64,000 bases of DNA. Source: Prauserella_A sp040645195. GTDB taxonomy: Bacteria; Actinomycetota; Actinomycetes; Mycobacteriales; Pseudonocardiaceae. Below are positions 8,246-15,677 of the stretch, in pieces. The DNA lies in contig NZ_JBEYXW010000022.1 in NCBI RefSeq assembly GCF_040645195.1, forward strand, positions 50,672-114,671. Reading direction: 5' to 3'. The notes below the pieces were generated by a model, which did not search any database, had not been told where the DNA came from, and worked only from the letters and a program-made list of their open reading frames with translations. How positions within the stretch are numbered: the stretch's first letter is position 1; every line of letters begins with the position of its first letter. The translations under genes were made by a program, and so were the position numbers.

Positions 8246-8364
8246 CCCTGCCTCCTGTTCGTCCAGGCGATACCGCCCAAACCCAGCGAGATCGCGAGCA
8301 CACCAGCCCACGGCATCGCCACCGTCAAACAACCCAACAGCACCAGCAAAAACACGTACGACAT
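8242..8364 (-). CDS. 40-residue two-segment membrane microprotein
   Basis: The product begins MSYVFLLVLLGCLTVAMPWA and then has a second hydrophobic stretch (GVLAISLGLGGIAW) before a basic NRRQG tail. GGGAGG lies just upstream of ATG 8364, and the stop overlaps the next start by four bases. The membrane pattern, ribosome site and overlap together support a real gene despite its size. Confidence 0.62.
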   Translation of the reverse strand: MSYVFLLVLLGCLTVAMPWAGVLAISLGLGGIAWTNRRQG

Positions 8365-8376
8365 TATTTTTCCTCC

Positions 8377-8466
8377 CTACATTTGCCACTGCGCGCCGCA
8401 CACAGTGCACGTCGCAATCCGAGTCGGCGAGAGCCAGAAATTCGCTGAGCACACGTGATCAGCCAT
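8377..8466 (-). CDS. 29-residue cysteine-containing microprotein
   Basis: The product begins MADHVCSANFWLSPTRIATC and contains CTVCGAQW, a half zinc-ribbon pattern. Its ATG overlaps the stop of the 24-residue ORF before it (TGATG). It is followed after 12 bases by the membrane microprotein. Small size keeps confidence modest. Confidence 0.45.
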   Translation of the reverse strand: MADHVCSANFWLSPTRIATCTVCGAQWQM

Positions 8467-8540
8467 CACACGCCCCGTTTCGGCCCGGCCGGGTCATACG
8501 ACGACAACCCACCCGACAACTCGATCAACTCGCCCACCAT
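8466..8540 (-). CDS. 24-residue leader-like microprotein
   Basis: The product starts MVGELIELSGGLSSYDPAGP. GGAAGGAG lies at ideal distance before ATG 8540 and the stop overlaps the next start. It heads the chain of tiny genes and may act mainly as a translated leader. Confidence 0.4.
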   Translation of the reverse strand: MVGELIELSGGLSSYDPAGPKRGV

Positions 8541-8696
8541 TCACCACTCCTTCCACTCGAAACTGTTTGTGGTAAAACCCAAAGACCCCCGGGATAATGA
8601 GCCCGGAAATCAACGCGCGCCACCACAAATGGCGCGATTATGGCGCGGTTTTTGGCATGGATCGGCCCACTCTGTATTTGTCAATGAACACAAGAA

Positions 8697-8761
8697 GGTG
8701 CGCTGGCCCGACTCGAACGGGCAGCTAACCCGCGCCGGGGGAAACGCGAAGAGGCAGCGCC
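8697..8761 (-). ncRNA. tRNA-like element without a D-arm
   Basis: Read on the minus strand, the 65 bases start GGCGCTG and end CAGCGC-ACC, giving a six-pair acceptor stem. A canonical T-arm is present (GCCCG-TTCGAGT-CGGGC), with a possible middle stem CGCG/CGCG. No D-arm and no clear anticodon loop are seen. It lies in the 287-base gap between the microprotein chain and the gene starting at 9211. It could be a decayed tRNA, a tRNA mimic or a structured leader. Confidence 0.4.
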
Positions 8762-8827
8762 CCAGGGTGTTGATTCGCGGGAGGCGGGGGAACCCGCGAC
8801 CGGTCACCCACCGGTCAGGCAGCCGGA

Positions 8828-9211
8828 CTACGCGGCCGAGGACAAACCGCCCTGCCCGGCAGGCTTCACCGCCTCCGCCTTGAACCACAGCCCCGAGCCG
8901 GTGATCCGGCCCTCGTCATTGGTGGTCTGCCACGTGTTCAACACCGGGTTCACCAGCTCCACATAGGAGCCCTCCTCGATCTCCTCACCCGGCTCGTGCG
9001 CCACCGTCACCTTGATCTCTTCACCCTTACCCGGACGCTGCCCCACAACCGGGCGCGGCTTCGCGAACAACATCACCACAAACGGCACCTGCCCCGTCTG
9101 GCGATCAGCCGCAGGCACCAGCTCCCCGGTCTTGTTCTCGCGCATCTTCATCGTCGGAGCCTCCGTGACCATGAACCGGTAACCCGAGCTCACGAACGGG
9201 ATGTCCTTCAT
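8828..9211 (-). CDS. SCO3933-family-like AICE regulatory protein
   Basis: This 127-residue protein starts MKDIPFVSSGYRFMVTEAPT. The alternation of short beta strands (VPFVVMLFAKPRP, EEIKVTVAHEPGEEI, GSYVELVNPVLNTW, SGLWFKAEAV) suggests an OB-like fold. Its layout resembles SCO3933-family or Pra-like proteins at the same place in other AICEs. AGGAGGA precedes ATG 9211. It is the first gene downstream of the GntR operators and is transcribed away from the repressor gene, so it is probably repressed by it. Confidence 0.65.
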   Translation of the reverse strand: MKDIPFVSSGYRFMVTEAPTMKMRENKTGELVPAADRQTGQVPFVVMLFAKPRPVVGQRPGKGEEIKVTVAHEPGEEIEEGSYVELVNPVLNTWQTTNDEGRITGSGLWFKAEAVKPAGQGGLSSAA

Positions 9212-9239
9212 GTCGTTGTCCTCCTGCTTGACTGCTAGA

Positions 9240-9314
9240 GTTGGTATGCCAACCAAGTTGGTATGCCAACTTTAACCCGCATCGGCAGAAGATGCAAGAA
9301 GTTGGCATACCAAG
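9240..9314. promoter_or_regulatory. Three operator copies between SCO3933-like gene and GntR gene
   Basis: GTTGGTATGCCAAC occurs at 9240-9253 and again at 9257-9270. The reverse-complement form GTTGGCATACCAAG occurs at 9301-9314, with one mismatch. Each is close to a perfect palindrome. They fill the divergent promoter region, as expected for autoregulated KorSA-type repressors. Confidence 0.85.
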
Positions 9315-9335
9315 ATTGAAAGAAAGTTGTTGATC

Positions 9336-10103
9336 ATGGAAGAGGCCACGTCAGAGCACATGTACGAGCGAATGGCCGGTGCGATCCGAGATCAGATCCT
9401 CGCGCGAACGCTCTCGCCGGGAGACCGGCTGCCGACGCAGAGCGAGCTGTCCGAGACCTTCGGCGCGTCACGCATCGTCGTCCGTCACGCGCTCGATCTC
9501 CTTGAGTCCGAGGGGCTGATCGACCGTCAGCAGGGCGGGCGTGCGACTGTGCGCCTGTACGACCCGCTGATCAGGCGAGCAGCCCAGCACTACAAGTCAG
9601 AGCCAGGTGCCCCGTTCGCGGACGAGGCCATCGCAACGAGCCGTGTGCCGCGCTATAGCCATGAGACGAGGCCCGATCGAGCAGGGCTGGAGGTTGCCCA
9701 CCGGCTCAAGATTGGGTTGGGCGACGAGGTCATGCGCACGGAGTACGTGTCCTACGCCAACGACGAACCCATGATGCTGACGACGTCGTATGAACCTCTG
9801 TTCATCACGCGCGGCACGCCGATTGAGAAGCCGGAAGAGGGTCCGCTCATGGGGGCGGGCATTGTGGACCGGTTCACCTCGATCGATCTAAGGCCGACCG
9901 AGGTGCGAGAGCGCCTACATGCGAGGATGCCTCGCCCGTCCGAGATTGAACGGCTTCAACTTCGGCCTGGTACGCCGGTCGTCGTGATCGTGCGGACGTC
10001 GTTCTGCGGAGACCAACCCATCGAGACCGCAGACATCCTGCTCGCTGCCAACCAGTACAAGCTTGAGTACAGCACCAAGGTTGCACCACTCTCCGCAGAG
10101 TGA
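9336..10103 (+). CDS. GntR-family (UTRA) repressor, KorSA-like
   Basis: This 255-residue regulator has an N-terminal winged helix (residues about 8-70, with GDRLPTQSELSETFGASRIV) and a C-terminal UTRA ligand domain (about 90-245). KorSA-type proteins silence pra and transfer functions of integrated AICEs until induction. ATG 9336 is chosen over TTG 9327. Three operator palindromes lie directly upstream in the divergent gap, so self-repression is likely. The ligand is unknown. Confidence 0.88.
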   Translation: MEEATSEHMYERMAGAIRDQILARTLSPGDRLPTQSELSETFGASRIVVRHALDLLESEGLIDRQQGGRATVRLYDPLIRRAAQHYKSEPGAPFADEAIATSRVPRYSHETRPDRAGLEVAHRLKIGLGDEVMRTEYVSYANDEPMMLTTSYEPLFITRGTPIEKPEEGPLMGAGIVDRFTSIDLRPTEVRERLHARMPRPSEIERLQLRPGTPVVVIVRTSFCGDQPIETADILLAANQYKLEYSTKVAPLSAE

Positions 10104-10234
10104 CGCTCGCCGTGGTCGCTCACGGTGACGGCTGTGATCGTGACTCAGCTAGTCGGGTTGTCTCACTTCCCCCCGACGCCCCCCTGTGACAAGAATGGTG
10201 ATGACAACCATCTTCAACTAGCAAGGAGAACAAG

Positions 10235-10621
10235 GTGTCCCTCACCGTCTCGCCTGCACTGCTCGAACAGGCCCACGCGGGGAAGATCAACGACGCGGAC
10301 TTCCTTCGCTGCATCGAAAGTTCGCTGCCGTACGCGTGGTCCGTCGTCAGCGGCACGGCCGAGAAGCTCCGCGCGAATGGCGATCGGTTTGCGATCAACG
10401 AGGATGTCCCGCCGACTGACGAGGCGTGGGGTCAGCTTTTCCGACTCGTCGCGAGCGACGCCATGCGCAAGGCCGTCGAGCAGCACTATGACGTTCGCAT
10501 CGCCTTCCAAAACTGCTGCAAGGTAGGCATCTTCAACTCTGACGCCGTCGCCGAGTATGAGGACTTCACGTCCACCCGTGCGCAGATTCTCAACCAAAAG
10601 CCGGAACTCCTGAACTGCTAG
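10235..10621 (+). CDS. SCO5389 family protein
   Basis: This 128-residue protein starts at GTG 10235 (SLTVSPALLEQAHAGKINDAD) with AAGGAG upstream. The pattern SLPYAWSVVSGTAEKL near residue 30, SDAMRKAVEQHYDVRIAFQNC near 75-95 and the ending LNQKPELLNC matches the SCO5389 family, which is known from many AICEs and has no established function. It is followed by a strong terminator. Confidence 0.85.
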   Translation: MSLTVSPALLEQAHAGKINDADFLRCIESSLPYAWSVVSGTAEKLRANGDRFAINEDVPPTDEAWGQLFRLVASDAMRKAVEQHYDVRIAFQNCCKVGIFNSDAVAEYEDFTSTRAQILNQKPELLNC

Positions 10622-10640
10622 CCCGATACTTCTTTGAGCA

Positions 10641-10680
10641 ACGCCCGTGATCCGGACCGCCTGCCGGAACGCGGGCGTTT
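10641..10680 (+). terminator. Rho-independent terminator after SCO5389-family gene
   Basis: ACGCCCGTGATCCGG pairs with CCGGAACGCGGGCG, with one mismatch region, and is followed by TTTCTC. It lies 19 bases after the stop codon. From here to the stop of the gene at 11136 there is no gene; the only structure seen is the long hairpin at 10941-11089. Confidence 0.75.
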
Positions 10681-10940
10681 CTCGCTGTACGGACCCTGTG
10701 TTCAGAGTTTCTTTACTTGTTCAAGGCGGCCCCTGCGGGGCCGCTGGCCTGCAGCTCTTCTGCTCCGGCCGAGCCTGCGCGGGGCGTGCGGCTGGCGCCG
10801 GTCCCCGCGCATCGGCCGGAGCCGAGGCAGGCCGGGGGAGCAGGGGAGCGGTGAACAGAGGAAAGAACACGTCCTCGCCGGACGGGCAGGCTCCGGGATG
10901 GCCGGGGACCGTGGCCACGCTGCGGTTGGCAGGGTGGGCG

Positions 10941-11089
10941 CTTGGTGGTCATCCCGTCGCCTGACTGATGGCTATCACACCGCGCCGGGACCGCGAGCCT
11001 GGCAAGTTCGGCCGACAGTTGGCGAGCAGAGGTCGCGGCCCCAACGCGGCGTGATCGAGACGCCATCAGGCGACGGGATGACCACCAAG
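10941..11089. repeat. 149-bp imperfect hairpin with perfect 24-bp ends
   Basis: The 24 bases at 10941-10964 (CTTGGTGGTCATCCCGTC..) are the exact reverse complement of 11066-11089. Inside, 10974-11001 and the bases before 11056 continue to pair with few mismatches (ATCAC-CCGCG on one side, CGCGG-GTGAT on the other), and pairing reaches close to the tip. The whole unit is one long stem-loop. No coding potential is seen. A single-strand origin of the rolling-circle replicon or a MITE are the leading explanations. Confidence 0.75.
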
Positions 11090-11135
11090 CCCCTTCGTAC
11101 GCAGAAGATGCAGTTAAGCGGATATCACCCCGGTA

Positions 11136-11783
11136 TTAGTCACAGCCCGACAAAACGGCTTTGGGCCAATCTTCAGCAACTACAGCGTCTAGCATCTCAC
11201 AAAATTCCCAAAGATCGTCAGAAAGCCGTTTCCAGTCCTCAAGCTCGGACACTATTATGTGCCCGCCTTCGTTGCGTGGCCAGCGACTAACGCGCGCGCC
11301 GCAATCATCGAAGATCCACCAAGCCCCATGAACCGCCGTATGCCGGCGCTCCCTAAGATCCTTACTCTCGGCCCACTCCAACACTTTTCTAGCCTCTACC
11401 CCTCGCGGATCATCACTTCCACATGCCGCCAGTACACGCTTGTGCAGCTCCGACCATTGGTAGTCAGCCAAGGAAAACACTGTATCCGCACCCTTTAAAA
11501 GCAACAGGATTCTTTTTAGTGCAGCTTCGATTTGCCCGCCAGCAACCGTAATGGACCCAACGATTTCGAATAGCTCTCGCCTAAACTTTAGATCCGCCGA
11601 TGTGGCGCCACCCTTCCGATTTACTCGCACAGTTGGCATTTCAACAACAGTCATTCGTTCAGGAATAGTCACATAAAAGGTAAGGTGTCGACCATTATCC
11701 AACTGCTCGTCAACCCGGTGATACGCGATCCCTGAACTCTGGCTGGTGTATCCGTCGTTGGCCGCGCGTTCGTTCTCCGCCAT
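11136..11783 (-). CDS. HEPN-like cargo protein
   Basis: The 215-residue protein is mostly helical after residue 65. It contains IEAALKRILLLLKG and LRERRHTAVHGAWW, the second fitting the R-x4-H motif of HEPN ribonuclease domains. ATG 11783 is chosen because GGAGG lies nine bases upstream. Base composition is clearly poorer in GC than its neighbours, a sign of recent transfer. It is in the cargo position of the AICE next to attR. No toxin or antitoxin partner is seen beside it. Assignment rests on motif only. Confidence 0.5.
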   Translation of the reverse strand: MAENERAANDGYTSQSSGIAYHRVDEQLDNGRHLTFYVTIPERMTVVEMPTVRVNRKGGATSADLKFRRELFEIVGSITVAGGQIEAALKRILLLLKGADTVFSLADYQWSELHKRVLAACGSDDPRGVEARKVLEWAESKDLRERRHTAVHGAWWIFDDCGARVSRWPRNEGGHIIVSELEDWKRLSDDLWEFCEMLDAVVAEDWPKAVLSGCD

Positions 11784-11972
11784 GGGTTGCATCCTCCACT
11801 TCCAAGGATGATCTGAGAAGGTGCCGCCGGTCGCGGCTTGCCGCGTTCATGTCGCATCGCGTGCGCGCGTCAGACCTTCCCGCCGCGTTGGTGCAAGAGG
11901 TCGAGTAGACCATGCGTGATCTGTCGCGTGGGGAACAGCTCGGCGTTGCAGGTGCGAGTGGCCCAGTGGGAG

Positions 11973-11990
11973 CCAACATTCAACCAACAT
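11973..11990. promoter_or_regulatory. Candidate integrase arm-type sites, right end
   Basis: CCAACATT-CAA-CCAACA repeats the two-part motif found at 1051-1067 with identical spacing. It lies about 100 bases before the right att core. The surrounding gap 11793-12093 shows no gene. Confidence 0.5.
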
Positions 11991-12093
11991 GCGACCGACA
12001 CGACACCACAGATGACAACAACCGATGAGGTCATTCGTCGAGGCCAGGACCACGATGTCGCCGCGTCGCACAGGTCACGGGGTACCCGAATAA

Positions 12094-12132
12094 GGTCAAG
12101 GGGTCGCAGGTTCAAATCCTGTCAGCCCGACC
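12094..12132 (+). repeat. attR of AICE 1 / attL of element 2
   Basis: This is an exact 39-base copy of the tRNA-Pro 3' part. The 5' half of the tRNA is absent, so it does not encode a tRNA. It is shared by the two tandem elements. Confidence 0.92.
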
Positions 12133-12136
12133 GGCG

Positions 12137-12175
12137 AGAGGCCGTCTATGCAGGTAGACGGCCTCTTATTCTTTG
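12137..12175 (+). terminator. Hairpin after att copy, with T-rich tail
   Basis: AGAGGCCGTCTA (12137-12148) pairs perfectly with TAGACGGCCTCT (12155-12166), followed by TATTCTTTG. It is the counterpart of the hairpin after the functional tRNA at 983-1016 and better formed. Confidence 0.75.
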
Positions 12176-12238
12176 TCTGGACGCACTCAGCCCCGGAGCA
12201 TGACACATTTATGTCACTCGCTCCGGGGCTGAGATCGT

Positions 12239-13126
12239 TTAGGCTGCCGCCTCCAGCTCCCGCAGCGCCTTGGCCCGGCGGAGGTCGAGCACGTCGGCGA
12301 CTTCGTCGAGCCGGTCGGGGAACAGGTGTCCGTAGATGTTGAGGGTCATGGCCGCGTCGGCGTGTCCGAGCATCTGCTGAACGACCTTCACGTCTGCCCC
12401 GGCCGAGATGGCCAGTGACGCCGCCGTGTGCCGGAGCTTGTGCGGGGTCAGCCCATCGACCTTGAGCTTGGCACCCGCGATTGCCGGGACGAACTCGCGG
12501 GTGCGCCAGTTGTGGCTCCGAAGCGACTGCCCGCGCGCGGTTGTGAACAGGAGTTCGCCCTCCTCCCGGCCATCAACGAAGGGACGGAGGACCGGGACGA
12601 GCGAGGCAGGGAACGAGACGGTGCGTCGCTTGCCGGTCTTGGGCAGGCCCTCATGCTGTACGCCGTTGATCTCGTAAAAGGTGGAGGCGACCCGGATGCG
12701 CCGCTTGCGCAGGTCCACCCTGCCGACGCGCAGCGCCGCTGCCTCGCCCCACCGTAGCCCGGTGTAGGCCAGGACGAGAATCAGCGGTTTGTTAATGGCC
12801 GCGCCCGCAGTTGGCCGGTCGTACTTCGTGCGGAGCTTTGCCGCCGCGTCCGCCAGCCGTTCGACCTGTTCATAGGTGAGATACACGTGCTCGGCGTCCG
12901 GGCGCACCGGAAGCTTCACGCCGCGAGCTGGGTTGACCGGGATGCGTGAGGGCGTGCACCATTCCAGCACCATCGCGAGCACCCGGTACGCATGCCTCGC
13001 TTGCGACGGCCCCAACTCGGCACCACGATCCTTTTTGGACTTAAGTAGCTTGGCAACCCAAAGGTCAATGTCCTCGCGAGCGATCTTGTTCAGCGCCAGC
13101 TCGCCCCAGCGCACGTTGACGTGGTT
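12239..13126 (-). pseudogene. int: Truncated tyrosine integrase
   Basis: The frame keeps residues corresponding to 109-402 of the first integrase, including Arg, HxxR, His and Tyr of the active site. The first 108 residues, including part of the core-binding domain, are gone because an IS element begins at 13127. The only in-frame start is a GTG at 13114. It is very similar to the int at 1088-2296. It is unlikely to be active. Confidence 0.92.
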
Positions 13127-14396
13127 TGATGTTGACCCCGTTTCACGGACTCGTCGGTGAGGAGATCGGCTCCGATGGGTGGTCGATGGTTTCGAACTGT
13201 TCGGGGCTCATCCGGTCCAGTGCGGGGTGGCGGCGTCGCGGGTTGTGGAAGGCTTCGATGTACTCGAAGATCGCGTTGGCCAATTCGGCGCGGGTGCGCC
13301 AGCGTTGGCGGTCGAGTAGCTCGGTTTGCATGCGCCCCCAGAAGGACTCGATGACGGCGTTGTCGTAGGGGTCGCCGATGCTGCCCAGCGAGGGCAGCAG
13401 GCCTGCTGTGCGGGCGCGTTCGGTGATGGTCCACGAGGTGAATTGGGTGCCGTGATCGCCGTGGATGATCCCGCCCGGGATCTGTCCGGCGATGCCGCGC
13501 GAGTCGATGGCCATTCCGAGCGCGGAGGTGGCCAGGTCGGCTCGTTGGCGGGAATCGATGGCCCAGCCGACCCGGCGGGAGTAGGCGTCGAGGACGACGC
13601 AGCAGTAGAGCTTGCCTTCCCGTGTGGGGTGCTCGGTAATGTCGGTCACCCAGAGCTGATTCGGTCCGTCGCGGTGGAAGTCGCGCTTGACCAGGTCGGT
13701 GACCGTCTTTGCCGAGGGGACCCGTTTCGCCTTTCACCGCAACGGAAGCCCGGCCAGACCTGCGCGCCGCATCAAGGCGGCGACGCCTCTTGCGAGACAC
13801 TCTCACACCGTGACCGAGGACGAGTTCGGCGCGGACCCTCGCTGCCCCGTAGGTCTGCCGGGACGCCTCATGGATAGTCGTGATCTGGCCGGTCAGCCAG
13901 GCCTGCCGGATCGTCCGCGCCGAGGGTGAGCGGCTACGCGCTTCGTAGAAGCCCGCTCGGGAGACGCCCAGGGACAGGCAGGCCTGCTTGACCGGCACGC
14001 CCTCAGCGGCGAGCTCAGCGACGAGGACGAACCGGGCTTTTGGGGGCACCACCTTCTCCACTGCGGCCGCTGCCTTGCGAAGGATCTTGACTTCGGTCTC
14101 CAGCTCAGCGATCCGCGCGCGAGCCTCAGCCAACGCATCCGACTCGATCGCGTCCCGGCTGGGCTGCTTCAGCCCACGGTCAATAAGGCCCTGGCGTTTC
14201 CAGTGGTGCAGACAGGACTCTGCGATGCCCAGTGACGCGGCGACATCGCGCACTGAGCGGCCGGCCTCGAGCAGACCAAGGGCACGTCGCCGGAACTCCG
14301 GCGGATAGGGCTTCAGCACGTCAGACGATCTCCTTCACAAGATCGCCGGACCCTACTTTTCCTCACTTCCGTGTCCGCCGAACGGGGTCAACATCA
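13127..14396. mobile_element. IS3-family insertion sequence (1270 bp)
   Basis: The ends form inverted repeats: TGATGTTGACCCCGTT at 13127-13142 matches the reverse complement of AACGGGGTCAACATCA at 14381-14396, with further similarity inward (CGGAC). It carries one IS3-type transposase frame. No target duplication can be seen, because the right flank does not continue the int gene. Confidence 0.9.
13143..14319 (-). pseudogene. IS3-family transposase, inactivated
   Basis: The N-terminal part (MLKPYPPEFRRRALGLLEAG) holds the helix-turn-helix and a coiled segment (ARIAELETEVKILRKAAAA). The C-terminal part holds the DDE core: WVTDITEHP, GIIHGDHGTQFTS and NAVIESFWGRMQTELL with the last Glu. Between them the frame shifts near 13795, and an in-frame TGA follows before KAKRVPSAKTVTDLV. 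The two breaks together indicate a dead gene rather than programmed frameshifting, which in IS3 elements sits earlier, at the orfA/orfB joint. Confidence 0.85.
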
Positions 14397-14619
14397 CTGC
14401 CTGACTGCGAGGATCAGGGTCGAACGTTAAGACGGAAGTCGTCCTTCGATCGTGTTGTTTTCTCGGGGATCGGTTGACCATTATGTTTACGTCGGTAACG
14501 TCCGATGCGTCGGTTTCGGCATCATGGGGCGGGAAATTAGAAAGTCTTGCTGGCCTGATTTTCCTGCTTTCCTCGGTAGGTTTCCGCGTGTACGAAGGTA
14601 CAAAACTTGGGGAGGTTTT

Positions 14620-15048
14620 GTGCGTTCAAGAATCCGTCTGAATATTGCAATTGCGTTGCTGATCGGATTGCTGGGCTTCCCAGTCACAGCTGTGGCTAGT
14701 CAGCGGGGAGTCTCATCTACTGCTCAACCTCACGTGGCCGAGGCGGCGGCTCCAAAGTACTGTAATGGCCTGCAATGGCGTCGTATCAACGCGAACACAA
14801 TCCGAATCTGGGCTACAGGGGCGGCTGTTCGAAACATCGTGGGGAGAAGTAGCGTGAAGACGCTACTTCTCCGTGTCACCGTGAAGGATAGGCAGCAGCG
14901 AGTCGTGAAGCGGGCGGCATATGGCGCGTCTCGCCGTGAGGGCGTGAACGCTCTTGTTAGCCCTGCTCAGCGTGGATGGATCGTTTTTACGAGGCTCACG
15001 AACGAGCGCGGCAATATAGTATTTTGCAGCGGTAGTGACAGTATTTAG
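14620..15048 (+). CDS. Secreted hypothetical protein
   Basis: The 142-residue product starts at GTG 14620 with GGGGAGG upstream. It has a classic signal peptide: basic start (RSRIRLN), hydrophobic core IAIALLIGLLGFPVTAVA, and a cut after AVA near residue 25. The mature part has two cysteines that could pair (YCNGLQW and IVFCSG) and is rich in beta-type residues. It has lower GC than its neighbours. No family is recognised. It may be cargo of element 2. Confidence 0.62.
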   Translation: MRSRIRLNIAIALLIGLLGFPVTAVASQRGVSSTAQPHVAEAAAPKYCNGLQWRRINANTIRIWATGAAVRNIVGRSSVKTLLLRVTVKDRQQRVVKRAAYGASRREGVNALVSPAQRGWIVFTRLTNERGNIVFCSGSDSI

Positions 15049-15152
15049 TATGACTAAATAGCTGGACGGTTGGCGATTGGCAATGTCAGTCGCCAACCGT
15101 CACCTACTACGCTAGGGGTAGTCGCAGCCCAACGAACCCTGGGGGGAACATG

Positions 15153-15677
15153 ATGCCCGATCGACCGCTTCCGTTCGTGCCGAACTTCTCGGTCCTGACC
15201 GTGGCCGACGTTCCACCGCAGCCCGGCCACCTGGGCTTGTGGAATCCGATTCCCGGCAGGGAGGATTCCGGCCTGCTTGACTACGTCGGCCTCGTGATCA
15301 ACCCAGACACTGTGGGCGAGGTCATCATCCAGAGTCGACCGCAACGGCATCCAGATGACGAAATTCCGCAGGGGCCGTACGGGGCGCTCGTGCCGTCAGC
15401 ACGCTCGGCCTTGCTCGCAGTAGACGATGCCGGCACGGAGTCTCGCGAAGCAGTTGCTGATGCGTTGGCAGATGGGAGTGCCCCGTGGGAGCCTGCCGAG
15501 TTGGTGGTTGATGGTTATGCGGTGCGTGGTTGGCGGGCGATCTTTCCCGAACGCCGGGTCACAGTCGCCGCGCTCGGCGACGTAACGGTTGGGGTAATTG
15601 ATCGGCCCGACGCTGCGAATAGGAGGTTCCGTACTGTCTCGTCGCCCGAGATGATGCTGTGGGTCGCATCGTCCTAG
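15153..15677 (+). CDS. Hypothetical protein, element 2 cargo
   Basis: This 174-residue protein starts MPDRPLPFVPNFSVLTVADV; the ATG at 15150 is equally possible. GGGGGG lies just upstream. No signal peptide or membrane segment is seen. Segments such as AELVVDGYAVRGWRAIFPERRVTVAALG suggest a beta-rich fold. No family is recognised. It converges with and overlaps the end of the whiB-like gene by four bases. Confidence 0.55.
   Translation: MPDRPLPFVPNFSVLTVADVPPQPGHLGLWNPIPGREDSGLLDYVGLVINPDTVGEVIIQSRPQRHPDDEIPQGPYGALVPSARSALLAVDDAGTESREAVADALADGSAPWEPAELVVDGYAVRGWRAIFPERRVTVAALGDVTVGVIDRPDAANRRFRTVSSPEMMLWVASS

Noticed and set aside
12094..12132. Possible second and third tRNA-Pro genes
   Set aside because: Only the 3' half is present at this site and at 16841. 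Neither has an acceptor 5' strand, D-arm or complete anticodon stem, so they are att copies.
13090..13740. Continuation of the transposase N-terminal frame past the break
   Set aside because: After VRVSRKR the residues become arginine/proline noise, while the DDE core is found in another frame. The long frame is therefore not a natural protein.
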